A DNA stretch of 64,000 nucleotides from Sulfurimonas crateris. Lineage in GTDB: Bacteria; Campylobacterota; Campylobacteria; Campylobacterales; Sulfurimonadaceae. Below, piece after piece: positions 27,204-35,964 of this stretch (its first letter is position 1; the number at the start of each line of letters is the position of its first letter). Both the position numbers and the translations under genes were made by a program. The stretch spans positions 372,001 through 436,000 of the forward strand of contig NZ_SZPX01000001.1 in assembly GCF_005217605.1 (NCBI RefSeq). The letters run 5' to 3'. The notes under the pieces were generated by a model, which worked only from the letters and a program-made list of their open reading frames with translations, was not told the origin of the DNA and ran no database searches.

Positions 27204-28280
27204 ATGAGTTCACTTATAACATTTTTAACCATTACTATTCTATTTTTCAGTGGATGTACAAACGATGCTGCTCAAAAAGAGGTCGTGAAGACAGAAGAAA
27301 AAAGAGTGCCTACGGTTCTTGTCGCCAATCCTCAAAAACATGAGTTTGATGCCTCTATATCAATTGCAGGGAGTGCAAAACCAAATCAGCAGGTTAAAAT
27401 ATTTGCCATGAGCGACGGATACCTTAAGCAAACTATGGTCGATATTGGAGATTTTATCTCTCAGGGAGCAACGGTTGCCCTATTGGATAACCCGGAACTC
27501 TTTAGCAAAAAAGCAAAACTGCAAGCAGAGCTCAACGGTAAAAAAGTGCTCTATGAGAGACTTAAAAGTGTTTATGAAAAAACGCCGCAGCTCATTAGTG
27601 TTATCGATGTCGAAAATGCTCAAGCCGAGTTTGAAAGTCTTAGAGCGCAACTTCATGCCATAGAGATACAAACCTCTTATCTAAAAGTAAAAGCGCCGTT
27701 TTCAGGGGTTATAATCCAGCGCTTTGCCGATAAGGGTTCTATGATTCAAAATGGGTTAAATAACCCAAATGCCGTTGCACTGTTTGAGATTCAAGATATT
27801 AACCCAATCCGTTTGAGCGTCGATGTCCCAGAAACGGACGCCCCGCTTATTCATAAGGGGATGATAGCAAATATTACTTTTCCGGAATTGCCGACTCAGA
27901 ATTTCAGTGCTAAAATTTCCCGCACCTCTTTTGGTTTAAACGAAGAGACAAAAACGATGGAAGTGCAAATAGACATTCCAAACAAAGATTTTAAAATCCA
28001 TTCAGGAATGTACGCCAAGGTTGAAATTCCGATTAATGGGCATAAAAACACTCTCTGTGTTCCTAATGAAGCCGTAGGCAACATAAAAGGGGAATCTTTT
28101 ATTTATGTAGTTGGGAATCAAAAAGTTAGAAAAGTAGTCATCAAAACAGGAGTTCGAGACAAAAAATTTACGGAAATTTTACATGGCGTTATAGATGCTA
28201 GCGATGCGATTGTGATATCGGGAAAAGAGTTTTGTTTTGAGGGTGCATCGGTCGATGCCAAACATGTGACAAGCAGATAG
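27204..28280 (+). CDS. RND periplasmic adaptor lipoprotein (membrane fusion protein)
   Basis: The 358-residue protein has lipobox FFSGC with Cys18. The lipoyl/hairpin/barrel plan is visible: QVKIFAMSDGYLKQTMVDIGDFI, a helical hairpin (about residues 105-150), LKVKAPFSGVIIQRFADKGSM, then beta-barrel and membrane-proximal parts with GMYAKVEIPINGHKN. It bridges the permease and the outer membrane channel. ATG 27204 is one base after the permease stop and has AAGGAAATTA; an in-frame codon at 27117 lies inside the permease gene. Confidence 0.91.
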   Translation: MSSLITFLTITILFFSGCTNDAAQKEVVKTEEKRVPTVLVANPQKHEFDASISIAGSAKPNQQVKIFAMSDGYLKQTMVDIGDFISQGATVALLDNPELFSKKAKLQAELNGKKVLYERLKSVYEKTPQLISVIDVENAQAEFESLRAQLHAIEIQTSYLKVKAPFSGVIIQRFADKGSMIQNGLNNPNAVALFEIQDINPIRLSVDVPETDAPLIHKGMIANITFPELPTQNFSAKISRTSFGLNEETKTMEVQIDIPNKDFKIHSGMYAKVEIPINGHKNTLCVPNEAVGNIKGESFIYVVGNQKVRKVVIKTGVRDKKFTEILHGVIDASDAIVISGKEFCFEGASVDAKHVTSR

Positions 28281-28288
28281 GAGAGAGT

Positions 28289-29608
28289 ATGAAAACAGTG
28301 AAATTTACCCTTATTTGTACTCTTTTTAGCGCATTACTTTGTGCTTCTGAGGTAATGCCTATTGATTTGCAGAGCGTCTTAGAGTTAGGCGGTGCAAATA
28401 ACCTTACCATCAAAGAGTTTCAAGCTAAACAAGAAGAGGCGTTGAAGAGTTTAGAAAAAGCCAAAGAGTGGTGGTTGCCAAATATTTATGCAGGGGTAAA
28501 AACCCAGCAGTTGTGGGGAGCTGCTATGAACGGTAACGGCAGCTTTTATACCGATGTCGATAGTGATAATCTTTGGGGTGGAGTAGGAGTAAAAATGAGA
28601 CTCAATTTTGCCGATGGCATCTATAAAACCAAGGCGGCACAATTAAATGTTAGAACTCACTCTTTTGAGAGCATAGCCGAAAAGAACCAAGTGTTATTGT
28701 CATGCGTAAATGCTTACTATGATATGGCATATGAGCAGTTAAAATACAAAGCATATAAAAATTTAGCGGAGCAATCCGACACACTCATGCAGCAGATAGC
28801 GATTCAGGTGGAAGCAGGGCTGCGCTATCAGTCAGAACTACTGCTAGCTAAAGGCAATCATGCACATCTGAAATTGGAGATGATAAATGCACAGTCTGCT
28901 TACGAGCGCAAATCGGCAGAGTTGGTACGACTTCTTCATCTTAAAAACAGTGTCAAGCTCTCTATCGGCGAAGAGCTTCTGCTTCCATTAGATTTCCAGA
29001 CAATATCGGACATAAACAGTGATATTGCATATACAAATAGAGCGGAAATAAAAGCTATAGACTCCTCGATTCTATCATTGCAAAAAGAAAAAAAAAGTAT
29101 TACCGAGGGTATTTGGATGCCTGAGTTAAGCATCGATACCTATACTTCCTATTTTGGAAGTTTGCGTGGCGATATGACGCCGGTGGCGCTAAACCAAGGC
29201 TCTAAACAGCTCTACCCGACACAGGGTTTAAATCTCTCTTTGTTATGGAATATACCGCTGGGAGAACTTCTTTATCGTTCAAGCGAAGAGAAATACAATG
29301 CAAAAATCCAGACAGAGCGGGTAAAACTGCAACAAATGGATGCACAGATTAACGAAGAGCTCTCTAATGCTACTCAAGATATAGAGATAGGAAAAGAGAA
29401 AATCACTCTATCCAAAGAGGCGTTAAACAGTACAAAAGAGGCATTAAACCAAAGTATAGAGCGCCAAAAACAAGGAACAGCAAAGCCATTTGAAGTCTTT
29501 CAGGTACAGCAATTTTATTTGCAATCCAAAATTGACTATCTAAAGGCAATTAGTGATTACAACAAAGCTCAGTTTGCTTTAAAAGTAGCAAAAGGCGAGA
29601 CGCTTTAG
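28289..29608 (+). CDS. TolC-like outer membrane efflux protein
   Basis: The 439-residue outer membrane factor has a signal peptide (MKTVKFTLICTLFSALLCAS) and two helical-hairpin repeats of the OEP family. Strands of the barrel lie near residues 65-110 (YAGVKTQQL, VKMRLNFADGIYKTK) and 275-330. The C-terminal coiled region holds RQKQGTAKPFEVFQVQQFY. It follows the adaptor by eight bases with AGGAGAGAGT before the ATG, and completes a three-part pump. Confidence 0.9.
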   Translation: MKTVKFTLICTLFSALLCASEVMPIDLQSVLELGGANNLTIKEFQAKQEEALKSLEKAKEWWLPNIYAGVKTQQLWGAAMNGNGSFYTDVDSDNLWGGVGVKMRLNFADGIYKTKAAQLNVRTHSFESIAEKNQVLLSCVNAYYDMAYEQLKYKAYKNLAEQSDTLMQQIAIQVEAGLRYQSELLLAKGNHAHLKLEMINAQSAYERKSAELVRLLHLKNSVKLSIGEELLLPLDFQTISDINSDIAYTNRAEIKAIDSSILSLQKEKKSITEGIWMPELSIDTYTSYFGSLRGDMTPVALNQGSKQLYPTQGLNLSLLWNIPLGELLYRSSEEKYNAKIQTERVKLQQMDAQINEELSNATQDIEIGKEKITLSKEALNSTKEALNQSIERQKQGTAKPFEVFQVQQFYLQSKIDYLKAISDYNKAQFALKVAKGETL

Positions 29609-29720
29609 ATTTCTTCATTCTAAACCTATCTAGGGCGTAGGCTGTAAATGTTCATCTCATAATCGCTTTGTTTTTAAAAAAAGGGTAAAATCCAATCACT
29701 AAAAAGAGAAACGGTTGGAA

Positions 29721-30770
29721 ATGAAAAGATTGACAAAAGAAGAGGCTCTTCATCTCATACAAAATGCAGATTTAAAAGAGCTTGGACGGATGGCGACTGC
29801 ACGCAAAAAAGAGCTGCACCCTGATAATATTACCACTTTTGTGGTGGATAGAAACATCAACTATACTAACATCTGCTGGGTGGACTGTAAATTTTGCGCA
29901 TTTTACAGACATGAAAAAGATGCGGATGCTTACGTTTTGACGTTTGATGAGATAGACGCAAAGATAGACGAACTGCTTGAGATAGGCGGTACGCAGATAC
30001 TTTTTCAAGGCGGCGTGCATCCAAAACTCAAAATAGAGTGGTATGAGGATTTGGTCGGGCATATTCATACAAAATACCCTACAATTACCATTCACGGTTT
30101 TAGCTCCATTGAGATAGATTTTATAGCCAAGGTCTCGCGTATTAGCGTGGAAGAGGTTTTAGAGAGACTTCACGCAAAAGGTCTGGCTTCTATCCCAGGA
30201 GCTGGGGCTGAGATACTTAGCGACAAAGTTCGTGATATTATCGCTCCTAAAAAAATTGACTCTGAGGTCTGGATAGATATTCACAGAAAAGCTCATAAAC
30301 TCGGCATTATGTCAACGGCTACGATGATGTACGGAACTGTTGAGAGCGATGAGGACATTATAGAGCATTTTGATATGGTGCGCAGGCTTCAAGATGAGAC
30401 GGGCGGTTTTCGCGCTTTTATTATGTGGAGTTTTCAAGGGCAAAATACAGAACTTCTCCGTCTTATTCCAGATATGGATAAACCATCTTCAAACCGCTAC
30501 TTAAGACTTCTTGCAGTTGCCAGGCTCTACCTTGACAACGTGCCTAATATCCAAAGTTCATGGGTGACACAGGGTCCATATATCGGACAGATGGCTCTGA
30601 TGTTCGGTGCAAACGACCTGGGTTCAACCATGATGGAAGAGAATGTCGTAAGCTCTGCCGGAGCAGCGTATAAGATGGCAAAGAGCGAGATGGTGCACCT
30701 CATAAGAGACGTGGGCGAGATACCTGCCGTGCGAAATACGGCGTATGAGATCTTAGAGAAATTTGCATAG
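29721..30770 (+). CDS. mqnC: Cyclic dehypoxanthinyl futalosine synthase (radical SAM)
   Basis: A radical SAM enzyme of the futalosine route to menaquinone. The cluster motif is CWVDCKFCAF (CxxxCxxC) in NINYTNICWVDCKFC, with the context FQGGVHPKLKIEWYEDL, SIPGAGAEILSDKVR and WSFQGQNTELLR that separates MqnC from MqnE. The length is 349 aa. ATG 29721 is chosen over an in-frame TTG two codons earlier. It stands in the order mqnC, M16-like, recG, which is also seen in Campylobacter genomes. Menaquinone would serve anaerobic respiration. Confidence 0.93.
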   Translation: MKRLTKEEALHLIQNADLKELGRMATARKKELHPDNITTFVVDRNINYTNICWVDCKFCAFYRHEKDADAYVLTFDEIDAKIDELLEIGGTQILFQGGVHPKLKIEWYEDLVGHIHTKYPTITIHGFSSIEIDFIAKVSRISVEEVLERLHAKGLASIPGAGAEILSDKVRDIIAPKKIDSEVWIDIHRKAHKLGIMSTATMMYGTVESDEDIIEHFDMVRRLQDETGGFRAFIMWSFQGQNTELLRLIPDMDKPSSNRYLRLLAVARLYLDNVPNIQSSWVTQGPYIGQMALMFGANDLGSTMMEENVVSSAGAAYKMAKSEMVHLIRDVGEIPAVRNTAYEILEKFA

Positions 30771-30771
30771 A

Positions 30772-32055
30772 ATGAAGAAAATAGCTTTAATACTACTGAT
30801 TTTAGGAAATATAATGATGGCAGCGACAATAGATGAGATAAAAGTAAAGAGTTCGAAAATTCCTCTGATTTTTGAAGAGGATAAAAGACTTCCTCTGGTG
30901 ACTATGCAGTTTATTTTCAAAAACAGCGGAAGCGTAGCGGATGGCACAAAAGCGGGGTTGGCGAAGTTTAGCTCAAGAGTGATGAACGAGGGAACAAAAA
31001 AGCTTGGTTCAAGCAAGTTTGCCGAAGCACTAGAGAGCAGAGCAATCCATATTTCTGCTTCAACCGGCAAAGAGACTTTTGTTCTGGAACTTAGCTGTTT
31101 AAAAGAGGAGCTTGACGAAGGTCTTAAGTATTTCGGGATGCTGCTGAGCGATCCAAATCTAAGCGAAGAGAGTATTAAGAAGGTAAAAACAACCACTTTA
31201 GGCTCTCTTGCAAGAAAAGAGAATGACTTTGACTACATTGCGTCAAACGAGCTAAAAGCGCTTCTCTTTGAGGGCAGCGTGCTTGCAAATCCATCTGCTG
31301 GAACGATTGAGAGCGTAAAGAGTATAGAGTTAAAAGATGTAAAAGAGTTTCTTTCAAAAAACCTAGTAGCTTCAAAGCTCATTGTTGCGATCGGCGGCGA
31401 TATCGACCTTGAGACGAGCAGAGAGAAGATAGTAAAAATAATTGAGATGCTTGCTAAGGGCAGATCAAATGAACTGACAAGGTATGAAGCCTCTAAAGAT
31501 GCTAAAGAGAAAGTACTTTTAAAAGAGACACAGCAGGCTTACATCTACTTTGGCTCACCATATAACATAAGCGTAGAGTCAGAGGATTATTACAAAGCGA
31601 GAGTTGCCGTTTTTATACTCGGAGCAGGCGGTTTTGGTTCAAGGCTTATGGAAGAGATCAGAGTGAAAAAAGGGCTTGCTTACTCGGCTTATGCTAGGCT
31701 TGATGTTACAAGATCAAGCTCATTTATGAGCGGCTATCTGCAGACAAAACTTGAATCTCTTGAAGATGCCAAAGAGACGGTAAAGTATGTTGTAGAGGAT
31801 TTCGTAAAAAACGGCGTTACAAAAGAGGAGCTTGAGCAGACTAAGAAGTTTCTTCTTGGAAGCGAGCCGCTAAGAGTAGAGACCATGAGTCAGAGACTTC
31901 ACAGAACCTTTATGGAGTTTTACAATGGTCATGAGATCGGGCACTCTTTTAGAGAGCTTGAAAAGATAGAAAAATTGAAGCTAAAAGATCTAAACGAGTT
32001 TATTAAAGAGCACAAAGAGATCTTAGATATGAGTTTTTCGATAGTAACCAAGTAA
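30772..32055 (+). CDS. M16-family peptidase-like protein without zinc motif
   Basis: A 427-residue exported protein (signal peptide MKKIALILLILGNIMMAA) with two M16 domains. Where an active M16 enzyme has HxxEH, this one reads AGLAKFSSRVMNEG, so no zinc site exists. The second domain keeps the R/Y signature, EEIRVKKGLAYSAYARLD. In bacterial M16B heterodimers one subunit has the zinc motif and the other the R/Y pair; this looks like the R/Y subunit, but no zinc subunit is adjacent. It begins two bases after mqnC. Confidence 0.87.
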   Translation: MKKIALILLILGNIMMAATIDEIKVKSSKIPLIFEEDKRLPLVTMQFIFKNSGSVADGTKAGLAKFSSRVMNEGTKKLGSSKFAEALESRAIHISASTGKETFVLELSCLKEELDEGLKYFGMLLSDPNLSEESIKKVKTTTLGSLARKENDFDYIASNELKALLFEGSVLANPSAGTIESVKSIELKDVKEFLSKNLVASKLIVAIGGDIDLETSREKIVKIIEMLAKGRSNELTRYEASKDAKEKVLLKETQQAYIYFGSPYNISVESEDYYKARVAVFILGAGGFGSRLMEEIRVKKGLAYSAYARLDVTRSSSFMSGYLQTKLESLEDAKETVKYVVEDFVKNGVTKEELEQTKKFLLGSEPLRVETMSQRLHRTFMEFYNGHEIGHSFRELEKIEKLKLKDLNEFIKEHKEILDMSFSIVTK

Positions 32056-32059
32056 AATC

Positions 32060-32081
32060 ATATTGCATTTTGCAATATTTT
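32060..32081 (+). terminator. AT-rich hairpin terminator after M16-like gene
   Basis: ATATTGCA-TTT-TGCAATAT is a perfect eight-base-pair stem with a three-base loop five bases past the stop, followed by a short TTT run. It probably ends the mqnC-M16 transcript; recG then needs its own start, and a TATTAT-like box lies in the remaining gap. Confidence 0.55.
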
Positions 32082-32130
32082 GCCGAAGCTCTATATAAAA
32101 TCGCTATTATAACAGTAGCGAGGATTGAAG

Positions 32131-33924
32131 ATGAAGATTACAAAAGAGCAAGAAGAGAAGTTTAAAAAACTTGGGTTGAGCAGTTATATAGAGCTTGCTC
32201 TTATGGTACCTAGCTCTTACGAAGATCTAAGAGTTGGCGATAAACTTCAAATCCACGCTATGCAGCTTATAGATGCGACGGTAGAGTCCGTTTATAGAGC
32301 TCCAAATTCACTTCAGATAACCCTCTTTGCACACAATTTCGGACACACTATTACAGGCGTGATGTTCCGTCCAAAACCATATATGATGCATCAGTTCAAA
32401 GTAGGCGAGAGAGATTACTACTACGGAATGGTTGAGTGCAAAGGCGGTTTTTGCACTATCAGTATGCCAAAAAAAGTAACCAACATCGGCGAGATCACTC
32501 CGAAGTACAAATCACCGCTTAGAAGTGACGTTATGCTTCGGCTTATGAAAAGCGCTCTAACAAAAGAGAACCTTCTCTCAGAGGGGCTTAAAGAGGAGAT
32601 CGCAGAGGAACTTTTAAGGCTTCATTTTCCCACACACACAACACCAAATTTAAGAGATTTGGATGCTAAAACGCTTTACGCTCTTAAATATAGCGAACTA
32701 TTCAGCTATATGAAGCAGCTCTCAAACAAAAGAAGATACTTCAAAGCAATGACCTCTTCTCCTAGGGATTACAAAGAGTGGGCATCAACTCTTCCGTTTT
32801 ATTTGACAGATGAACAGCTTAAAACCATAGAAGATATAAAAGCAGACTTCAGCAAAGAGTTCTCTGCCAGACGGATGGTGGTCGGAGATGTAGGCAGCGG
32901 TAAAACAATGGTCATCTTGGCATCTGCACTTATGATGCTTCCAAATCGCTCAATTCTGATGGCGCCTACGACCATACTTGCAAACCAGCTCTATGAGGAG
33001 GCTAAAAAGTTTCTTCCCATGATGAGAATAGCGCTTGTCACAAACAAAACAAAAGCCATAGATCTGGATGAGTATGATTTTATAGTAGGCACTCACGCTC
33101 TGCTTTACAGAGAGCTCCCATGTGCCTCTCTTGTCATGGTAGATGAGCAGCACCGTTTTGGAACGGCTCAGAGAAATCTGCTTGAGAAGTTGGTTGGCTC
33201 AGGAGAGAGAAAACCCCATTTTTTACAGTTCTCTGCCACCCCAATACCAAGAACACAGGCTATGATAGAGACGGCGCACATAGATGTCTCACTTATAACC
33301 TCCACGCCGTTCGTAAAAGATATAACAAGCAGAGTAATACATAAAAGTGATTTTAAAGAGCTTTTGGAGCATATAAAAGATGAGGTACAAAGAGGCAATC
33401 AAGTCCTGCTTGTCTACCCGCTGGTAGAGCAGAGCGAAGTTTTGGAGTATCAGAGCATCGATGAGGCAAGAGGGTTTTGGGAGAGCAGATTTTCCAATGT
33501 CTTTGTCACTCACGGAAAGGACAAAGAGAAAGAGGAGATATTGCTTGAATTTAGCAAAAATGGAGATATTCTTATAGCCACTACGGTCGTAGAGGTCGGC
33601 ATCTCTCTGCCTCGCCTTAGCACGGTCATTATTGTCGGAGCCGAGAGGTTGGGACTCTCGACCCTGCATCAGCTTCGTGGGCGTGTAAGCCGCACAGGTC
33701 TTAAGGGGCACTGTTTTTTATATACGAACCAAAACTCATCTGAGCGTCTGGATAGATTTGTGCAGACAACAAGCGGTTTTGATATTGCGAACTTGGATTT
33801 GAAGTTTAGAAAAGGCGGAGATCTGTTAAAAGGGCATAATCAAAGTGGAAGTCAGTTTAAGTGGGTCGATTTGGCAGAAGATGAAGAGATAGTAAAAAGT
33901 GTAAAAGAGGATACATTGAATTAA
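32131..33924 (+). CDS. recG: ATP-dependent DNA helicase RecG
   Basis: Branch-migration helicase that remodels stalled forks. Features are an N-terminal wedge/OB region (about 40-130), Walker A GDVGSGKTMV, DEXH-type motif VDEQHRFG, motif III QFSATPIPRT, motif VI HQLRGRVSRTG. At 597 aa it is shorter than the about 690 aa of E. coli RecG, as in other Campylobacterota. ATG 32131 follows GAGGATTGAAG; the TTG two codons earlier is inside that site. Confidence 0.94.
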   Translation: MKITKEQEEKFKKLGLSSYIELALMVPSSYEDLRVGDKLQIHAMQLIDATVESVYRAPNSLQITLFAHNFGHTITGVMFRPKPYMMHQFKVGERDYYYGMVECKGGFCTISMPKKVTNIGEITPKYKSPLRSDVMLRLMKSALTKENLLSEGLKEEIAEELLRLHFPTHTTPNLRDLDAKTLYALKYSELFSYMKQLSNKRRYFKAMTSSPRDYKEWASTLPFYLTDEQLKTIEDIKADFSKEFSARRMVVGDVGSGKTMVILASALMMLPNRSILMAPTTILANQLYEEAKKFLPMMRIALVTNKTKAIDLDEYDFIVGTHALLYRELPCASLVMVDEQHRFGTAQRNLLEKLVGSGERKPHFLQFSATPIPRTQAMIETAHIDVSLITSTPFVKDITSRVIHKSDFKELLEHIKDEVQRGNQVLLVYPLVEQSEVLEYQSIDEARGFWESRFSNVFVTHGKDKEKEEILLEFSKNGDILIATTVVEVGISLPRLSTVIIVGAERLGLSTLHQLRGRVSRTGLKGHCFLYTNQNSSERLDRFVQTTSGFDIANLDLKFRKGGDLLKGHNQSGSQFKWVDLAEDEEIVKSVKEDTLN

Positions 33925-33929
33925 AATTC

Positions 33930-33946
33930 TTGCTTCTTAGAAGCAA
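33930..33946 (+). terminator. Hairpin just after recG
   Basis: TTGCTTC-TTA-GAAGCAA is a seven-base-pair stem six bases after the recG stop. There is no T run behind it, so termination is uncertain. Confidence 0.45.
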
Positions 33947-33977
33947 AGCTTTAGTAGCCTCAGCGGCTTGGAGCGCA

Positions 33978-34000
33978 GCAAAGAGATTGACTCTCTTTGC
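33978..34000. terminator. Second hairpin between recG and long HPF genes
   Basis: GCAAAGAG-ATTGACT-CTCTTTGC is a perfect eight-base-pair stem with a seven-base loop, 12 bases beyond the stop of the leftward HPF gene. It could stop transcription from either side or protect the HPF mRNA end. Confidence 0.5.
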
Positions 34001-34011
34001 GGGACTATAGA

Positions 34012-34554
34012 TTAGTATAGTCCGAACTTTCCGTCATTTCTCTTGTAGAGAACTCTTGTTTTTCCGTCGTTGTCTATGAAGATCTCAAATAGTTTCTTAT
34101 TCTCTTTTATATCATTTAAGACATCTTCTACTTCACGCGGTTTGTATAGAGTAAGCTCAACCGGAACTATCTCATCTTCCATAGCTTCGCTTGCTTCATG
34201 TAGGTCTATACCATTACCTGCTTCATTTTTTGCTTCGTTTATGCCGTCTTTGTGATGGTGGTTGTCTTTGTCATGCATGCGGCGGAGTGCTTTTTGCGCT
34301 CTTGCTGTTGCCAAGTCAATAGCAGCGTAGAGATCTTCATCACTCTGTTTGATAACTATAGAGTTTTTATGTGCCAAATTTATAACAAACTCTATGACAG
34401 ATAGAGGCTTGCCTTTTTTAGTCTGGCTTGTTGCGATCAGGTTTACAGAGATGATGTCCATATTGTATTTGCTAAGTGTTTCTATTGATGCATTCATGTG
34501 CGCTTTTATAGGCTCTGTAAGCTCCACATGTCTCCCAGTTAATGATATATTCAT
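34012..34554 (-). CDS. hpf: Long-form ribosome hibernation promoting factor
   Basis: The 180-residue protein has an N-terminal S30AE domain with QSDEDLYAAIDLATARAQKA and KALRRMHD, a His/Glu-rich linker (about 105-130), and the C-terminal dimerisation domain KLFEIFIDNDGKTRVLYKR ending in KFGLY. The long form pairs two 70S ribosomes into 100S dimers. ATG 34554 follows AAAAGGATTTACT. It is the second HPF-family gene in this window; the short one is at 10779. Confidence 0.93.
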   Translation of the reverse strand: MNISLTGRHVELTEPIKAHMNASIETLSKYNMDIISVNLIATSQTKKGKPLSVIEFVINLAHKNSIVIKQSDEDLYAAIDLATARAQKALRRMHDKDNHHHKDGINEAKNEAGNGIDLHEASEAMEDEIVPVELTLYKPREVEDVLNDIKENKKLFEIFIDNDGKTRVLYKRNDGKFGLY

Positions 34555-34618
34555 AGTAAATCCTTTTGATTGTAATTGTAAATTATTATATCATTAAATG
34601 GTTTAGAATAGCCACAAT

Positions 34619-35098
34619 TTAGAGCTTTTGAATAGTTCTTCTAAAGTAGCGGATAGGTTCGGTTGTGATATCTGTTTTTGTTGAAACGACAACATCCATC
34701 AATACAGAACCGTTTTGTTCAGGAGTGTTAATATTGTTAATATACATATCGCATCCGCCAACATTGTTAGTAAAAACATATTGCACACTGACATTTACAT
34801 CAAAAATACTAGTGATGTTGATATCAAAAGGAAGTGCAGTATATGTGTTTAAGCAGTTTGTGACAGGGTCTCTCTTTGCAATCTCTAACAGAGTTAATTC
34901 TACTGCGCTTTTTGCTACCAACTCAGCTTGCTCATAAAGGTAGAGGTCAACCGTTCTTTTTGTCGTCTCTGTGGTAAGAGAAAGAGAGAGAGCCATAATG
35001 GTAGAGATGACCACAATAACGGCTATTGCCATTATCATGGCAAAGCCTGAGCGCTTCTTGCGAGGATTGGTTTTTAAAATACTGTTTTTTCTTTGCAT
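34619..35098 (-). CDS. Prepilin-like protein without Glu5 (PilX/GspK-like tip candidate)
   Basis: The 159-residue protein has a class III type leader: a basic RKKRSG ending in Gly18, then FAMIMAIAVIVVISTIM as the hydrophobic N-terminal helix. Residue +5 of the mature protein is Met in place of the usual Glu, as in GspK/PilX proteins that sit at the fibre tip. The rest is a small globular domain with a few Cys (NCLN, GGCDMY). It is the last gene of the pseudopilin operon and overlaps the previous gene by 25 bases. The function is inferred from the leader and position only. Confidence 0.78.
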   Translation of the reverse strand: MQRKNSILKTNPRKKRSGFAMIMAIAVIVVISTIMALSLSLTTETTKRTVDLYLYEQAELVAKSAVELTLLEIAKRDPVTNCLNTYTALPFDINITSIFDVNVSVQYVFTNNVGGCDMYINNINTPEQNGSVLMDVVVSTKTDITTEPIRYFRRTIQKL

Positions 35099-35964
35099 AA
35101 CGAATAATCCTCCATCAAATCAGTTTTTACGCACACTTGAATCTTTACAATCGAACCTGCAGCTCTAAATCTAAAAGTATCTACATCCTTCATAATAAGC
35201 GCTTTTTTTCCATCTGTATAGCTCTCGCCTTCCCACGGTTGGTAGTCATAGTAAAGAGTCAAGTTCCCATCAGCCGGAGTATGCACAACAGCATTGGCAG
35301 TCCATGCAAGCTGGTAGTACTCATAAACATCAGTCCCTGTAAAGTTGTTATCGGCCCCTGTTGCTCCGTTTGTCGGTACAAACTGGTCTACAACGCCGTT
35401 GCTTCTTATGGGGTGCATAGCAACATCTTGGGTAGTTATAGCCCCTCCCCATCCATAGCCCGTGTAGATATCACTGTCTGAACCTACAAAGTAGATCGCG
35501 GCATTATCAATTCCGCTATTGGCGCTAGAGAGTGTGCTTATAAGAGTATCCAACTCTGCAGTGTCAGTGTTTGGAGAGACTAAAGTATTTTCATTGCTGT
35601 TAGGATCTCTCAAATCGATTATTCCGCTCCAGTGCGGCAGAACAGCACTGTTTCCGCGAAAACCGTCAATGTCAGTTGCTACCCACTCTAAAATTGTTGC
35701 AGTATCTCCATAATCAGAACTTGCCAAAGCTTTATAGTCGGCGGCGCTCTTTTTTGCAATAATAGAGTCTTTTATGCGGTACTGAAGTCTTGAAGCAATG
35801 GTCTCAACAGCAGCTGTACTTTGAGACTGGAGTCTGTTGTTGACACTTGAAAATATAAAACTTTTATACGCTTGAGAGAGAAGCTCAATGCCAAATTTTG
35901 CCAAGATTCCCATTATGACTATGACAAATATAAGCTCCAGAAGAGTAAAGGCAGCTCTACGCAT
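35074..35964 (-). CDS. Type IV pilin-like (pseudopilin) protein, 296 aa
   Basis: The protein starts with a very short prepilin leader, MRRAA, followed by FTLLELIFVIVIMGILAKFG: the conserved Phe1 and Glu5 of the mature pilin helix are present. Residue -1 is Ala, not Gly. The remaining 250 residues are a large variable globular domain (YFVGSDSDIYTGYGWGG, YYDYQPWEGESYTDGKK). Size and order suggest a MshO/PilW-like minor pilin. The start overlaps the stop of the preceding gene as TAATG. Confidence 0.82.
   Translation of the reverse strand: MRRAAFTLLELIFVIVIMGILAKFGIELLSQAYKSFIFSSVNNRLQSQSTAAVETIASRLQYRIKDSIIAKKSAADYKALASSDYGDTATILEWVATDIDGFRGNSAVLPHWSGIIDLRDPNSNENTLVSPNTDTAELDTLISTLSSANSGIDNAAIYFVGSDSDIYTGYGWGGAITTQDVAMHPIRSNGVVDQFVPTNGATGADNNFTGTDVYEYYQLAWTANAVVHTPADGNLTLYYDYQPWEGESYTDGKKALIMKDVDTFRFRAAGSIVKIQVCVKTDLMEDYSLCKEKTVF

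Noticed and set aside
30753-31196. 147-aa reading frame on the minus strand
   Set aside because: It is antisense to the M16-like gene, serine- and leucine-rich without motifs, and has no ribosome binding site; it is a shadow of the real frame.
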